A stretch of DNA of 64,000 nt from Chiayiivirga sp. (GCA_022647565.1 JALCLA010000001.1:372001-436000); one strand, 5' to 3'. Shown: positions 41,440-52,123, counted from the stretch's first letter. A program made the numbers and translations. The notes: generated by a model not told the origin, from the sequence alone.

Positions 41440-41985
41440 ATGAATGTCCGCCCCTACCTGCAGCACCTGCCCACGATCGGTGCGCGCAGCTACATCGATC
41501 CGGCCGCGCTGGTGATGGGTGACGTGGTGCTGGGCGAGGATGTGTCGATCTGGCCCGGCACCATCGTGCGCGGCGACGTCAACTTCATCCGGATCGGCCA
41601 TCGCACCAACATCCAGGACGGCAGCGTGGTCCACGTCAGCCACGATGGCCCGCACGCCAAGCTCGGCGGCTTCGCCACCGTGATCGGCGACGACGTCACC
41701 ATCGGCCACAAGGCAATCATCCATGCCTGCCGGATCGAAGACGCCGTGCTGATCGGCATGGGTGCGATCGTGCTGGATGGTGCGGTGGTGAAGAAGCATG
41801 GCTTCGTCGGCGCCGGCGCCCTGGTTGCGCCGGGGAAAGTGGTGGGCGAAGGCGAACTGTGGCTGGGCAATCCGGCGAAGAAGGCGCGCATGCTGAGCGA
41901 GGCCGAGATCGAGGCCTTGTACTACTCGGCCGGGCACTACGTGCGCTTGAAGGATCAGTACCTCGGCTGCTCCCGGGCGGGATAA
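41440..41985 (+). CDS. Gamma-class carbonic anhydrase-like protein (YrdA family)
   Basis: A 181-residue left-handed beta-helix protein with hexapeptide repeats (ADVVLGEDVSIWPG, VIGDDVTIGHKAIIHAC, VLIGMGAIVLDGAVV). Predicted zinc ligands are His68 (HVSHDG), His90 and His95 (IGHKAIIHAC). It matches the YrdA/PaaY/CaiE-type gamma-CA subgroup in length and in the GNPAKKAR..Y segment near the end. It may have carbonic anhydrase or thioesterase-like activity. The start at MNVRPYLQHLP was chosen from the helix start; an upstream ATG adds an Arg-rich extension without support. Confidence 0.92.
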   Translation: MNVRPYLQHLPTIGARSYIDPAALVMGDVVLGEDVSIWPGTIVRGDVNFIRIGHRTNIQDGSVVHVSHDGPHAKLGGFATVIGDDVTIGHKAIIHACRIEDAVLIGMGAIVLDGAVVKKHGFVGAGALVAPGKVVGEGELWLGNPAKKARMLSEAEIEALYYSAGHYVRLKDQYLGCSRAG

Positions 41986-42009
41986 GGCGGTTGCTTGGTG
42001 GCCCGCGTG

Positions 42010-42453
42010 CTACTGCGGTGGCGGCAGCTCCGGCTCGAACTCGTCGAGGAACACGCGCCCCACGCCGGTGACATGGCCGGGCATCTGCCCATCGCAGACC
42101 ACATCGCCGGATGCGGTCGCAAGCACGATTCGGGCAGGCAGGAATTCGACCTGCATCGAGATGGCATCCACCTTGTCGCCGTTGGGCGTGTATTGCAGCT
42201 GGAACGGCCCGGCGGGAAGCGCCTCACCGGCGGGGCGCCGGCAATCGGAGAGGGTCGAATCGAACGCGATCAGCAAGCGTGTCGCCGGCGAGTACTCCAC
42301 CGGCGTGACCCAGGTGACATAGTCGCGGCCGTCGAGCGTGATCACGATATGGGCGGGACGCGGCCGCACTCCGGCGTGGAGGGTGCCCGGCAGCAGGCTC
42401 GATACAAGGCAGGCAAGCAGGAGATATCGCACGCGGACCGTCCCTGGTGACAT
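42010..42453 (-). CDS. Exported hypothetical protein
   Basis: A 147-residue protein with a signal peptide (VRYLLLACLVSSLLPGTLHA) and a beta-rich mature domain: HIVITLDGRDYVTWVTPVEYSPATRLLIAFDSTLSDCRRPAG, LQYTPNGDKVDAISMQVEFLPA, VVCDGQMPGHV. Two Cys could form a disulfide. No family was recognised. It converges on the carbonic anhydrase gene and is followed by no gene on its own strand, so it is probably expressed alone. The 111 bp between it and the YkgJ-type gene contain no recognisable element. Confidence 0.6.
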   Translation of the reverse strand: MSPGTVRVRYLLLACLVSSLLPGTLHAGVRPRPAHIVITLDGRDYVTWVTPVEYSPATRLLIAFDSTLSDCRRPAGEALPAGPFQLQYTPNGDKVDAISMQVEFLPARIVLATASGDVVCDGQMPGHVTGVGRVFLDEFEPELPPPQ

Positions 42454-42564
42454 GACCCCGGCACCTTATGTCCCGGAAAATGAATCCTGCCTGTCGTGCG
42501 CCATTCAGTTTCGACTATTGCCACGACCGTCACGCGGAAGGGCCTGGCGGGCGTGAGCATTGCG

Positions 42565-42840
42565 TTAAAGCGTGGGCTCGGTGAGCCGCTCCAACCCTGC
42601 GAGATAGTGCAGGGCGGCATCGCGATCCTCGCCGCACATCGCCACGCCCGGGCGCAGCGCGACGCACACCGCTGGCCGCTCGGGCCGTCCGAAGATCGCG
42701 CAGCCGTAGTCGCCGAGCAGCTGCACGCAGGGAATGCCGGCAGGCTTGCCGTGCGGCATGCCAGGTATCGGAGATGAGATCGACGGCGCGATGCAGCACG
42801 CGCCGCAGCCGTCGCGGCAGGCAAGGGTGTCGACCGCCAT
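42565..42840 (-). CDS. YkgJ-family cysteine-cluster protein
   Basis: A 91-residue protein with the CxxxCxxCC-type cluster CRDGCGACCIAPSISSPIPGMPHGKPAGIPCVQLL..CAIFGRPERPAVC, typical of the YkgJ family. Family members bind zinc or an iron-sulfur cluster; their roles are largely unknown. The start at MAVDTL lies just after the aroE stop (4 bp apart), indicating cotranscription behind aroE. The product is at the short end of the family. Confidence 0.87.
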   Translation of the reverse strand: MAVDTLACRDGCGACCIAPSISSPIPGMPHGKPAGIPCVQLLGDYGCAIFGRPERPAVCVALRPGVAMCGEDRDAALHYLAGLERLTEPTL

Positions 42841-42844
42841 CGGG

Positions 42845-43744
42845 TCAGTCCGCGGTATGCAGCGCCGCCGCCTTGCTGCGGAACGCCAGATGCACTGGTT
42901 CGGTCTCGGGGCGGCGGCCATGCCAGAGCTCGAATGCGGCGGCGGCCTGCTCGACCAACATGCCGATGCCATCCAGTGCCTGGGCCGCGCCGCGGCTGCG
43001 CGACCAGGCGAGGAAGGGCACGGCGGCTTCGCCATAGCTCAGGTCGTAGCACAGGCAGCGCGCGCCCAGCAGGCTGGCCGGCAGGTCGAAGCCGGCGTCA
43101 GTGCGCCCGGCCGAGGTGGCGTTGAGAATCAGGTCGAACCCGCCGGCATTGCCCAGATCGGCCCAGTAGCGGGTGTGCGCCCGGGCTGGTTGGCCGATGC
43201 GATCGGCCAGCGCGTCGGCGCGCTCGGGGGTGCGGTTGGCGATGACGAGTTCCGCGATGCCGGCGTCGAGCAGGGCAGGCGCGATGCCGCGCGCCGCACC
43301 ACCGGCACCGAGCAGCAGGGTACGGCGGCCACGCAGGTCCAGCCCGTGGTGCGAGGTGATGTCGCGCACCAGGCCATCGCCGTCGGTGTTGTCGCCGCGC
43401 CATCCCGTTCCAAGACGCGTGAGCGTATTCACCGCGCCGGCACGCCGCGCCGCGTCGCCCAACTCGTTGCAAAGCCCGGCGGCGAGCTCCTTCAGCGGCA
43501 GCGTGACATTGCCGCCGCGACCGCCACGCGCGGCGAAGCGCGCAAGGCACTCGGCGAAGCCGTCCGGCCCGGCTTCGATCGCGTCATAACGCAAGGCAAC
43601 GCCCGACTGCGCCGCAAACCGCAGGTGGATCGCGGGCGACTGGCTGTGCGCGATGGGCTGGCCGAAGACCGCGTACAGCGGCGTCACCGCTCCCTGTGCC
43701 AGGCGCGACTCGGTCTCCAGTCCGAACAATGCTTCGTCCTGCAT
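42845..43744 (-). CDS. aroE: Shikimate dehydrogenase
   Basis: A 299-residue NADP-dependent enzyme of the shikimate pathway that converts 3-dehydroshikimate to shikimate. Signatures are [17 protein letters not shown] (substrate Ser pair), [12 protein letters not shown] (catalytic Lys85), GDNTDGDGL (Asp121), [12 protein letters not shown] (nucleotide loop, about 146-153) and NRTPERA (NADP specificity). It is longer than E. coli AroE (272) owing to an N-terminal extension of about 20 residues ([20 protein letters not shown]). That extension has no downstream alternative ATG before YAVFG, so it appears real. It lies between hemB and the YkgJ gene on the same strand. Confidence 0.95.
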   Translation of the reverse strand: MQDEALFGLETESRLAQGAVTPLYAVFGQPIAHSQSPAIHLRFAAQSGVALRYDAIEAGPDGFAECLARFAARGGRGGNVTLPLKELAAGLCNELGDAARRAGAVNTLTRLGTGWRGDNTDGDGLVRDITSHHGLDLRGRRTLLLGAGGAARGIAPALLDAGIAELVIANRTPERADALADRIGQPARAHTRYWADLGNAGGFDLILNATSAGRTDAGFDLPASLLGARCLCYDLSYGEAAVPFLAWSRSRGAAQALDGIGMLVEQAAAAFELWHGRRPETEPVHLAFRSKAAALHTAD

Positions 43745-43778
43745 GGCCGCGCCCCCGGTAGTGATCGACGCCGCTAGC

Positions 43779-44816
<1,038 letters not shown>

Positions 44817-44972
44817 TTACGCTGCGCAGGGATCGACGGGCGCCGAGACCGCTGCAATGCTTGAGCGAGCCGTACTGCAGGGACGTCCGCCTCACGCGCC
44901 GGGGCAATCGGGTGATCGCGGCCGATCCGCGCGCCTGCTAAATTGCCCGCATTACGTGATGGCGGAGTTCGC

Positions 44973-45650
44973 ATGCAGCATTTCGATGGTGTCGAGGTCG
45001 AGACCGGCCCGAATCCGCCGTGGTCGGTGATCTGGCTGCACGGCCTGGGTGCCGACGGCCACGATTTCGAGCCGATCGTGCCGGAGCTGGTGGACGAGGC
45101 CTGGCCCGCGGTCCGGTTCGTGTTTCCGCACGCGCCGGTGCGCGCGGTGACCATCAACGGCGGCGTGCGCATGCGTGCCTGGTACGACATCCTCGGGCTG
45201 GAGATCGCGCAGCGCCAGGACGAAGGCGGAGTGCGCGAGTCGATTGCCTTCGTGCAAGGCCTGATCGCGCGCGAGAATGCGCGCGGCGTGCCGAGCGAGC
45301 GCATCGTGGTCGCCGGTTTCTCGCAGGGCGGCGCGATTGCGCTGGCATCCGGGCTGCGCCATCCGGAGCGGCTGGCCGGCGTGGTGGCGCTCTCCACCTA
45401 CCTGCCGATCGCCGAGAGCAGCGCGGGTGAACGCAGCGAGGCCAATCGCGCGCTGCCGATCTTCATGGCGCACGGTTCGCTCGATCCGGTCGTGGGGCAT
45501 GCGCTGGGCCAGATGAGCCGCAGCTACCTGGAGCAGCTTGGCTATGCGGTGCAGTGGCACAGCTACTCGATGCCGCACTCGGTCAATGCCGAGGAAATCG
45601 CCGACCTCGCGCGCTGGCTGGGCGAGCGCTTCGCCCCGCCGGGCGGATGA
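44973..45650 (+). CDS. Carboxylesterase (EstB/YpfH-type alpha/beta hydrolase)
   Basis: A 225-residue cytoplasmic alpha/beta hydrolase: VIWLHGLGADGHDFEPIVPEL (oxyanion HGLG), FVFPHAPVRAVTINGG, MRAWYDI, VAGFSQGGAIALASGL (nucleophile Ser in GFSQGG), MAHGSLDPVV (Asp) and SMPHSVN (His). This is the bacterial carboxylesterase/acyl-protein-thioesterase-like family found in Pseudomonas as EstB. It starts at MQHFDGVEVET, preceded by AGTTCGC rather than a strong Shine-Dalgarno. It is followed after 73 bp by algR, with which it may be cotranscribed. Confidence 0.93.
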   Translation: MQHFDGVEVETGPNPPWSVIWLHGLGADGHDFEPIVPELVDEAWPAVRFVFPHAPVRAVTINGGVRMRAWYDILGLEIAQRQDEGGVRESIAFVQGLIARENARGVPSERIVVAGFSQGGAIALASGLRHPERLAGVVALSTYLPIAESSAGERSEANRALPIFMAHGSLDPVVGHALGQMSRSYLEQLGYAVQWHSYSMPHSVNAEEIADLARWLGERFAPPGG

Positions 45651-45723
45651 CGCAAGAGGGTGGCGACCGCTACCATTTCGTCGACGGGTTCCCGCCCGGG
45701 AACTCGCGCTACCGAGGACCGCC

Positions 45724-46458
45724 ATGCGCATCCTGATCGCCGATGACGAACCGCTGGCGCGGCAGCGCCTGCGCGATCTGCTGGCCGAGGTGGGATCGCA
45801 CGAGGTGGTGGGCGAGGCGGCGAATGGACGCGAAGCGATCGAGTTGGCGCACGCCCTGGGCCCCGACGCGGTGCTGCTCGACATCGCCATGCCGGTGCTG
45901 GATGGGTTGGAGGCGGCGCAGCATCTGAGCGGTTTCGATCCGGCTCCGGCAGTAGTGTTCTGCACTGCCTACGACGAGCACGCCCTGGCGGCCTTCGAGG
46001 CGCGCGCGGTCGATTACCTGGTCAAGCCGATCCGGCGCGAACGCCTGGCCGATGCCTTGCTGCGCGCAAGGCGCTACAGCGGCGAACGCGCAGCCGCCGT
46101 GGCCGATGTGCTGCCGCAGGCGGCCCGCCGCACCCACCTGTGTGCGCGCCTGCGCGGCAGCCTGCGCCTGCTGCCGCTGGACGAGATCCATTACCTGCAG
46201 GCGGAGGAGAAGTACGTCGTGGTGCATCACGCGCGTGGCGAAGACCTGGTGGAGGATTCGCTCAAGTCGCTGGAGCAGGAGTTCGGCGACCGTTTCCTGC
46301 GCATCCACCGCAACTGCCTGGTGGCGCGCGAGGAATTGCAGGAACTCAGACGCGACGCCGATGGCCAGGTGCACGTGAAGCTGCGCCACGTCGAGACCCC
46401 GCTGGAAGTCAGCCGCCGCTGCCTGCCGCAACTGCGCCAACGCGTGCGCCAGCTTTGA
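45724..46458 (+). CDS. algR: LytTR response regulator AlgR
   Basis: A 244-residue regulator with a receiver domain ([16 protein letters not shown]; acidic Asp7-Asp8, phospho-acceptor Asp53 in LLDIAMP, Lys101 in VKPIRR) and a LytTR DNA-binding domain (about 140-244: [59 protein letters not shown]). It is immediately followed by hemC, the same order as in Pseudomonas, where AlgR controls alginate, pili and other surface functions with the sensor FimS/AlgZ. No sensor gene lies immediately upstream, so the partner must be elsewhere. The name is applied by family, order and domain layout. Confidence 0.93.
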   Translation: MRILIADDEPLARQRLRDLLAEVGSHEVVGEAANGREAIELAHALGPDAVLLDIAMPVLDGLEAAQHLSGFDPAPAVVFCTAYDEHALAAFEARAVDYLVKPIRRERLADALLRARRYSGERAAAVADVLPQAARRTHLCARLRGSLRLLPLDEIHYLQAEEKYVVVHHARGEDLVEDSLKSLEQEFGDRFLRIHRNCLVAREELQELRRDADGQVHVKLRHVETPLEVSRRCLPQLRQRVRQL

Positions 46459-46469
46459 ACGGAGCCGAC

Positions 46470-47381
46470 ATGCGCTTGCGCATCGCCACCCGCAAGAGCG
46501 CGCTTGCGCTCTGGCAGACCGAACACGTCGCCGCGCGCCTGCGTGCGGCGCATCCCGGGCTCGACGTCGAGTTCGTGCCCCTGTCCACGCGCGGCGACGA
46601 GATCCTCGACCGCTCGCTGGCTGCCGTGGGCGGCAAGGGCCTGTTCCTGGGCGAGCTGGAACAGGCCATGCTGCGCGGCGAGGCCGACTGCGCGGTGCAT
46701 TCGCTCAAGGATGTGCCGATGGAGCTGGACGCGCCGTTTGCGTTGCCAGCGATCCTCGAACGCGCCGATCCGTTCGATGCCTTCGTCAGCAACCACCACG
46801 AGACGCTCGACGTGCTGCCGCGCGGCGCACGTGTCGGAACCTCATCGCTGCGACGCCAGGCCCTGCTGCGCGCGCATCGCCCCGACCTGCAACTGATCGA
46901 CCTGCGCGGCAACGTCAATACGCGTCTCGCCAAGCTCGACGCGGGCGAATACGACGCCATCGTGCTGGCCTGCGCCGGCCTGCAGCGCCTGGGCTTCGAT
47001 GCACGCATCCGCGCCCGCCTCGCGTTGCCGGCGTTCGTGCCGGCGGTGGCGCAGGGGGCCATAGCGATCGAGTGCCTTGCCGGCGCGGATGAAGTCATGG
47101 CGCTTTGCACGGCACTCGACCACGCGCCCACGCGCCGCTGCGTGGAAGCCGAGCGCGCCATGAACCGTCGCCTGCACGGTAGTTGCCAGGTGCCGATCGC
47201 GGGCTTCGCGCAGGAACGCGATGGCACGCTGCATCTGATCGGTCTGGTGGGCGATGCCACTACGGGCGAGACGATGCGCGCCGAGATGGCCGGTGCACCA
47301 GATGCCTCCGAGGCCTTGGGCGTGGCGCTGGCGGAGCGTTTGCTCGACGCGGGCGCAGGCCGATTGTTGCACCGGGCCTGA
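46470..47381 (+). CDS. hemC: Hydroxymethylbilane synthase (porphobilinogen deaminase)
   Basis: A 303-residue enzyme that polymerises four porphobilinogens. [22 protein letters not shown] is the usual start. STRGD.., [12 protein letters not shown], the catalytic Asp81 in [18 protein letters not shown] and [12 protein letters not shown] follow. The dipyrromethane cofactor attaches to Cys239 ([11 protein letters not shown]). Length is close to E. coli HemC (313). It starts 11 bp after algR, with a GGAG ribosome site, so the two form one unit. A perfect terminator hairpin lies just past its stop, shared with the convergent DUF481 gene. Confidence 0.97.
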   Translation: MRLRIATRKSALALWQTEHVAARLRAAHPGLDVEFVPLSTRGDEILDRSLAAVGGKGLFLGELEQAMLRGEADCAVHSLKDVPMELDAPFALPAILERADPFDAFVSNHHETLDVLPRGARVGTSSLRRQALLRAHRPDLQLIDLRGNVNTRLAKLDAGEYDAIVLACAGLQRLGFDARIRARLALPAFVPAVAQGAIAIECLAGADEVMALCTALDHAPTRRCVEAERAMNRRLHGSCQVPIAGFAQERDGTLHLIGLVGDATTGETMRAEMAGAPDASEALGVALAERLLDAGAGRLLHRA

Positions 47382-47387
47382 AAACGC

Positions 47388-47416
47388 AACGGGGCGGCAA
47401 AGGCCGCCCCGTTTCG
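47388..47416. terminator. Bidirectional terminator after hemC
   Basis: A perfect 11-bp stem AACGGGGCGGC (47388-47398) with GCCGCCCCGTT (47403-47413) and a 4-base loop, followed by TTTCG on the plus strand. It closes hemC and also serves the convergent DUF481 gene. Confidence 0.8.
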
Positions 47417-47436
47417 CTTGCGACACAGCGAAGCGC

Positions 47437-48189
47437 CTACTTGATGTTGTAGACCAGGTTCACCGTGGTCAGGGTGTCGGTCTTGTCCAGGCCCGGCGCC
47501 ACCTCGGAGTTGTTGCGCAGCTGGATGCCTGCCTTGAGCGCGAAGGCTTCGTTCATCGCCACGGCCACACCGAAGTCGTTCTGCATGAAGGTGTTGTCGC
47601 TGCCGGCTTCCACCAGGAAGGTGTTGAACAGCTCGGTGTTGCCGGTGAGCTTGTGCTTGAAGTCGAGCAGGCCGCGCGCGATCGCATCGCTGCTGGTGTC
47701 GCCGGTGATGGCGTCCTTGGCGCGGCGGTAGCCGGGGCCGATCTCGGCGCGGAACGACGTGGTGTCGCTGGCGATGAACTGGTGGCCGTAGCCGATCGAG
47801 AACGTCGACTGGTGCGAGAACGGTGCGAAGTCGTCGTTCTCGTAGCGCAGCGCCGCCACCCACGAGCTGATCTCGTTTACCTTGAGCGCGCTCGAGGCGC
47901 CGAGTTCGTAGCGGTTGGCGTTGAGTTCGAACTGCTCTTCCGGGGTGCCGTCGCCGTCGAAATCGCCCACCACCTCGCCCTTGGCGCGCAGTACCGAGGC
48001 GTAGTAGCTGTGCTTCCAGCGCGTATCTTCGGTGGCGAAGGCAAGCTTGCCGTTGAGGTTCTCGGAACGCGCGTTGCCGCGTGCCAGGGCGAGGCCAAGC
48101 TCGCCGGTACCGGTCCAGTCGTTGGCCTGGGCGGCGTAGGGCGCGGCGGCGAGCAGCGCCGCAGCCAGGATCGAAGCGTTCTTCATCAT
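47437..48189 (-). CDS. DUF481 outer-membrane beta-barrel protein
   Basis: A 250-residue protein with a signal peptide (MMKNASILAAALLAAAPYAAQA). The mature domain has alternating beta strands: WTGTGELGLALARGNARSENLNGKLAFATEDTRWKHSYYASVL, WVAALRYENDDFAPFSHQSTFSIGYGHQFI, RAEIGPGYRRAKDAI, and a terminal KTDTLTTVNLVYNIK ending in an aromatic beta signal-like strand. These are features of DUF481, usually described as an outer-membrane beta-barrel family of uncertain role, sometimes salt-stress induced. Both Met1 and Met2 are possible starts. It is separated from the soe-like operon by about 105 bp. Confidence 0.87.
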   Translation of the reverse strand: MMKNASILAAALLAAAPYAAQANDWTGTGELGLALARGNARSENLNGKLAFATEDTRWKHSYYASVLRAKGEVVGDFDGDGTPEEQFELNANRYELGASSALKVNEISSWVAALRYENDDFAPFSHQSTFSIGYGHQFIASDTTSFRAEIGPGYRRAKDAITGDTSSDAIARGLLDFKHKLTGNTELFNTFLVEAGSDNTFMQNDFGVAVAMNEAFALKAGIQLRNNSEVAPGLDKTDTLTTVNLVYNIK

Positions 48190-48293
48190 TGCGTACTCCG
48201 GAGGGAAACAGGCGGCGCGCAGGCCGGGAAAACGGCCGCGTATGGTAGGCGGTGCCCGGCGTTTCGGGCTGAATCGGGGTTGAACTCGCGGGC

Positions 48294-49223
48294 TCAGCCG
48301 GGCGCGGCCGGGGTGCCGTAGTACTGCATCACCACGTGCCGCGCCTGGGCGAAGAACAGCCAGCGCTCGACGCCGGCACCGAGCAGGGCGGAAATCGCGG
48401 CGACACCGAACGGCGCCGCGGTTTGCTCCGGCACGAGCCACCACGCCATCGGCAAGGCCAGCATCGGCACCGCGGCAAACAGGGCCAGGGCGACGCGCTG
48501 TAGCTGCGCCGCATGCCTGCGCGCCAGCACGAAGCCCATTTCGCGCGTCAGGTAGTTCGCTTCGGTATGCGGGCGTTCGAAGACGCCCAGCTCGCGCTGC
48601 GGCAGGCCGACCGCAGCACCGAGCGAGGGCAGCGTCGCGGCGGCATCGAGGTCGCGCCAGTAGCGCCACTTCAGCGCGGCCACGACGGCGGCAAGCGACA
48701 TCAACACGGGAATGCCGGGGTTCGCGCGCGGTGCCTCCAGCGTGGCCCAGCACAGCCCGCCACAGAGCAAGGCGAAGCCCAGGTACACCGGCACCACCGC
48801 CGCATGTCGCCACGCCGGAATCGGGGCAAGCGAGGCATAGATCATCGCGGTGCAGGCCACGGTGGAGAGTGCCAGGACGATCATCGCCAGGGACAGCATG
48901 ACGCCGACCGCGCCGCTTGCGGGATGCGACAACAGCGCGAGCACCGGCAAGTAGGTGAGCACGGCCATCACGCCCTCGCGCGACAGCCACGATGTCTTCC
49001 ACTGCGAGAATGCGCGCCAGGCGCGTTGTGGCTGGCCCAGGTGCGCGACTGAACTGAGCAGCCCGGCCGTGACCAGCAGCAGAGCCAGGCCCAACCCTGC
49101 GGTCGTGGACGTTCGCGTCGACGCCGCGGGGTCGGCGAGGATGGCCAGAGCCACCCACGCCATGAGCCCGTAACCCGCGCCGGAAAGGGTGGTGAAGACG
49201 ATGACCGAGAGCGCGGGATGCAT
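48294..49223 (-). CDS. soeC: DmsC/SoeC-like membrane anchor subunit
   Basis: A 309-residue integral membrane protein with about eight TM helices: MHPALSVIVFTTLSGAGYGLMAWVAL in the first, then LSSVAHLGQPQRAWRAFSQWKTSWLSREGVMAVLTYLPV, the DmsC signature with the HLG and SWLSRE motifs. Such subunits anchor molybdo-ferredoxin complexes and exchange electrons with quinone. It is the last gene of a five-gene leftward unit containing the Mo subunit, an SLC13 permease, the Fe-S subunit and a YbjQ protein. Identity as SoeC rests on the whole operon and the cytoplasmic Mo subunit. DmsC of a DMSO reductase is the alternative. Confidence 0.82.
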   Translation of the reverse strand: MHPALSVIVFTTLSGAGYGLMAWVALAILADPAASTRTSTTAGLGLALLLVTAGLLSSVAHLGQPQRAWRAFSQWKTSWLSREGVMAVLTYLPVLALLSHPASGAVGVMLSLAMIVLALSTVACTAMIYASLAPIPAWRHAAVVPVYLGFALLCGGLCWATLEAPRANPGIPVLMSLAAVVAALKWRYWRDLDAAATLPSLGAAVGLPQRELGVFERPHTEANYLTREMGFVLARRHAAQLQRVALALFAAVPMLALPMAWWLVPEQTAAPFGVAAISALLGAGVERWLFFAQARHVVMQYYGTPAAPG

Positions 49224-49242
49224 GCGGGTCGGCTCGGGCGGC

Positions 49243-49578
49243 TCAGTTCGCCACCAGCACCGCCGTGCCGGATACCGACACCATCAGCATGCTGCCGCCG
49301 TCCTGTACCTGGATGGTTTCGTAGTCGAGGTCAATCCCGATCACGGCGTTCGCGCCCAGGCCACGGGCCTGATCCAGCATGTCCTCGACCGCCTCCTGCT
49401 TGGCCTTGCGCAACACCTTCTCGTAGCTGCCGGAGCGTCCGCCGAGGATGTCGCGGATGCCGGCGAAGAAGTCGCGGAACACGTTGGCGCCGAGGATGGC
49501 ATCGCCACTGACGAGGCCGAGGTAGCGTTCGACCTTGTGGCCGTCGAGCGTGGCGGTGGTGGACATGAGCATGGGCAA
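49243..49578 (-). CDS. ybjQ: YbjQ family (UPF0145) protein
   Basis: A 111-residue protein: [104 protein letters not shown]. It is nearly full length for the YbjQ family, which forms pentameric rings and is sometimes labelled heavy-metal binding. Its physiological role is unknown. It sits between the Fe-S subunit and the membrane anchor of the oxidoreductase, on the same strand with 19-30 bp gaps, an unusual context. Confidence 0.92.
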   Translation of the reverse strand: MPMLMSTTATLDGHKVERYLGLVSGDAILGANVFRDFFAGIRDILGGRSGSYEKVLRKAKQEAVEDMLDQARGLGANAVIGIDLDYETIQVQDGGSMLMVSVSGTAVLVAN

Positions 49579-49607
49579 TTTCCCGGTGTCGAATGCGGTT
49601 GATACGG

Positions 49608-50351
49608 TCAGCGCGAGAGCATGCGATCCAGCCAGCGCAGCACGGGAGGCAGCGCCGCGTGGTCGAGGACTTCCTCCGGCTCGGCCGCTGCTGGCGGGCC
49701 GGCGCGGCGCGGGCGGGGTGGCAGGTACTTGTTGGTGGGCCGATAGCCGAGTTCCGGCATCAGGTCCACGCCGCCGCGTTCGGCCACCAGCTTCGATACG
49801 GCGGAGTTGGCGTCGCCCAGATCGCCGAAATGGCGCGCGCGAGTCGGGCAGGCCTGCACGCAGGCCGGTTCGCGCTCGGCCTCGACCAGGTTCTCGTTGT
49901 AGATGCGATCAACGCACAGCGTGCATTTCTTCATCACGCCTTCGACTTCGCTGTACTCGCGCGCACCGTAGGGGCAGGCCCAGGAACACAGCTTGCAGCC
50001 GATGCACTTGTCCTCGTCCACCAGCACGATGCCGTCTTCCGCGCGCTTGTAGCTGGCACCGGTGGGGCAGACCGTGACGCAAGCGGGTGTCTCGCAGTGC
50101 AGGCAAGAGCGCGGGAAGTGCAGCGTCATCGCTGGCTGCGATGGAGTCGCTGCCACCTCGTAGCTGTGCACGCGGTTGAACCAGACGCCGAAGGGCTCTT
50201 TCTCATAGGCGTTCTCGTCGGTCAGCGGCGCGGCGATGCCGCCCGCGTTCCACTGCTTGCAGGCCACGGCGCAGGCGTGGCAACCGACGCAGGTGTCGAG
50301 ATCGATCACGAGGCCCAGCTTGCGCGGCGAGGGCGGCGGCAGCGTGGTCAT
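49608..50351 (-). CDS. soeB: Fe-S subunit of molybdoenzyme (DmsB/SoeB-like)
   Basis: A 247-residue ferredoxin-type subunit with four Cys clusters: [53 protein letters not shown] and [25 protein letters not shown]. These are the four [4Fe-4S] sites of the DmsB/PhsB type, which relay electrons between the Mo subunit and quinone in the membrane. There is no export signal. Its ATG overlaps the stop of the SLC13 gene (ATGA, 50348-50351). The C-terminus adds a Pro-rich segment and [10 protein letters not shown]. Confidence 0.93.
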   Translation of the reverse strand: MTTLPPPSPRKLGLVIDLDTCVGCHACAVACKQWNAGGIAAPLTDENAYEKEPFGVWFNRVHSYEVAATPSQPAMTLHFPRSCLHCETPACVTVCPTGASYKRAEDGIVLVDEDKCIGCKLCSWACPYGAREYSEVEGVMKKCTLCVDRIYNENLVEAEREPACVQACPTRARHFGDLGDANSAVSKLVAERGGVDLMPELGYRPTNKYLPPRPRRAGPPAAAEPEEVLDHAALPPVLRWLDRMLSR

Positions 50352-52120
50352 GGCGTGAACGGCCAGAGCAGCGGAATCAGGGTCACGCCGATCAGCCAGA
50401 ACAGCACGTTGAGCGGAATGCCGATCTTCATGAAATCGGTGAAGCGATAGTTGCCGAGGTTGTAGACCATGGTGTTGGTCTGATAGCCCACCGGGGTGGA
50501 AAAACTGGTGGAGGCGGCGAAGGTCACGGCGATCAGGAACGGCGTCGGGCTGTAGCCCAATCCGGTGGCGGTCGACCAGGCGATCGGCACCAGCAGCACC
50601 GCGGCCGCGGCGTTGCTCATCATCTCGCTCAGCACCAGCGCCAGCAGGTACAGCACCGCCAGCACCACGAAGGGGCCGAACTCGCCCACGCGGCCGAGCG
50701 TGTTGTCCGCGAGGAATGCCGCCGCGCCGGAATTCTGGAGCGCGATACCCAGCGGCAGCACGCCCGCGATAAGCACGATCACGCGCCAGTCGATCGCGCT
50801 GTAGGCGTCTTCGGGCGAGAGGCAGCGGGTGAGCACCATGGCCACGCCACCGATCAGGGCGCTGATCACGATCGGCATCAGGCCGAGCGCGGATGCCACG
50901 ATCACCGACACCATGATTGCCAATGCCAGCGGCGCGCGACGCCGGATGGCGCTGCCTTCCTCGCGCTCGTTGATCACCACCACGTTGGCGTTGTCGCGCA
51001 AGGCCTGCATCTCGTCGCGGCTGGTCACCATGAGCAGGATGTCGCCCACGCTCAGCGCCACGTCGCGCAGCTTGTCGCGCAGCACCTGGCCGCGGCGGTG
51101 GATGGCGAGCACCGTGGCGTTGTAATGCCAGTGGAAATCCAGCGCCTTGAGGTTCTGGCCGATGAAGCGCGAGCCGGGCGCCACCATGACCTCGGTCAGC
51201 ACCTGGTCGGCCACCTCGAACTGCGCGTCCTTGAGCTGGAATTCGGGTTCGAGTTCCAGTCGCGCCTGTTCCTTGAGCTCCACCAGCCGGCTCCAGTCGC
51301 CACGCACCAGCAGCACGTCGCCTTCGGCCAGGGTCTCGGCGCGCGGCGACCAGACCTTCTCGGTGCCGCGCAGCAATTCCAGCACGAACACGCCGTACTT
51401 CTCGTTGAGCTTGGCCGCCGCCACCGAGGTGCCGATCAGGGGCGACTTCGGCATCACCCGCAGTTCGGTGATGTACTTGCCGAGTTCGTACGTTTCGCTC
51501 AGTTCCGTGGCGCGTCGATCGGGCAGCAACCAGCGTCCGACAACCAGCAGGTAGACGGTGCCGGCGATGGTGCAGGCCACCCCGAGCGCGGTGAATTCGA
51601 ACAGCGAGAAGCCGGGGTGGCCGAGGTTCTTGGCGAGCGAGTTCACCAGCAGGTTGGTGGAAGTGCCGACCAGGGTACAGACGCCGCCCATCTGCGCGGC
51701 GTAGGACAGCGGGATCAGCACCTTCGACGGCGACACGCCGTTGCGCTGGGTCGCGGCCAGCACCAGCGGCAGGAACACCGCCACCGCCGCGGTGTTGTTG
51801 ACGAAGGCCGAAACACAGGCGACGGTCAGCATCAGGGTCAGCGCGAACAGCCATGGCCAGCGGATCCGGCCGAACAGCCGCGCCAGGCTGCGCAGCGCGC
51901 CGGTGCGCGACAGCCCCGCGCTCAGCACGAACATCGCCGCAACCGTGATCGTGGCTTCGTTGGCGAAGCCCGAAATCGCGACATCGGGCTTCACCAGGCC
52001 CAGCAGCACCAGCGCCGAGAGCGCGAAGATCGCGACGATGTCGACCGGCAGCTTCTCGATGGCGAACAACAGCAGCACGCCGGCCAGCACGCACAGGGTC
52101 AGGATCGCGTCGAAACCCAT
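50348..52120 (-). CDS. SLC13-family permease with two TrkA-C domains
   Basis: A 590-residue transporter. Residues 1-195 and 395-590 contain about 12 TM segments in the SLC13/citrate-transporter arrangement (FVNNTAAVAVFLPLVLAATQRNGVSPSKVLIPLSYAAQMGGVCTLVGTSTNLLVN and TSFSTPVGYQTNTMVYNLGNYRFTDFMKIGIPLN). Between them lie two RCK/TrkA-C-like domains (about 205-375: VMPKSPLIGTSVAAAKLNEKYGVFVLELLRG, VAPGSRFIGQNLKALDFHWHYNATVLAIHR). This domain plan is common among putative sulfate or dicarboxylate symporters. Within the operon it may export or import sulfate/sulfite; the substrate is inferred. It is coupled to the Fe-S gene by overlap. Confidence 0.9.
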   Translation of the reverse strand: MGFDAILTLCVLAGVLLLFAIEKLPVDIVAIFALSALVLLGLVKPDVAISGFANEATITVAAMFVLSAGLSRTGALRSLARLFGRIRWPWLFALTLMLTVACVSAFVNNTAAVAVFLPLVLAATQRNGVSPSKVLIPLSYAAQMGGVCTLVGTSTNLLVNSLAKNLGHPGFSLFEFTALGVACTIAGTVYLLVVGRWLLPDRRATELSETYELGKYITELRVMPKSPLIGTSVAAAKLNEKYGVFVLELLRGTEKVWSPRAETLAEGDVLLVRGDWSRLVELKEQARLELEPEFQLKDAQFEVADQVLTEVMVAPGSRFIGQNLKALDFHWHYNATVLAIHRRGQVLRDKLRDVALSVGDILLMVTSRDEMQALRDNANVVVINEREEGSAIRRRAPLALAIMVSVIVASALGLMPIVISALIGGVAMVLTRCLSPEDAYSAIDWRVIVLIAGVLPLGIALQNSGAAAFLADNTLGRVGEFGPFVVLAVLYLLALVLSEMMSNAAAAVLLVPIAWSTATGLGYSPTPFLIAVTFAASTSFSTPVGYQTNTMVYNLGNYRFTDFMKIGIPLNVLFWLIGVTLIPLLWPFTP

Positions 52121-52123
52121 CGG

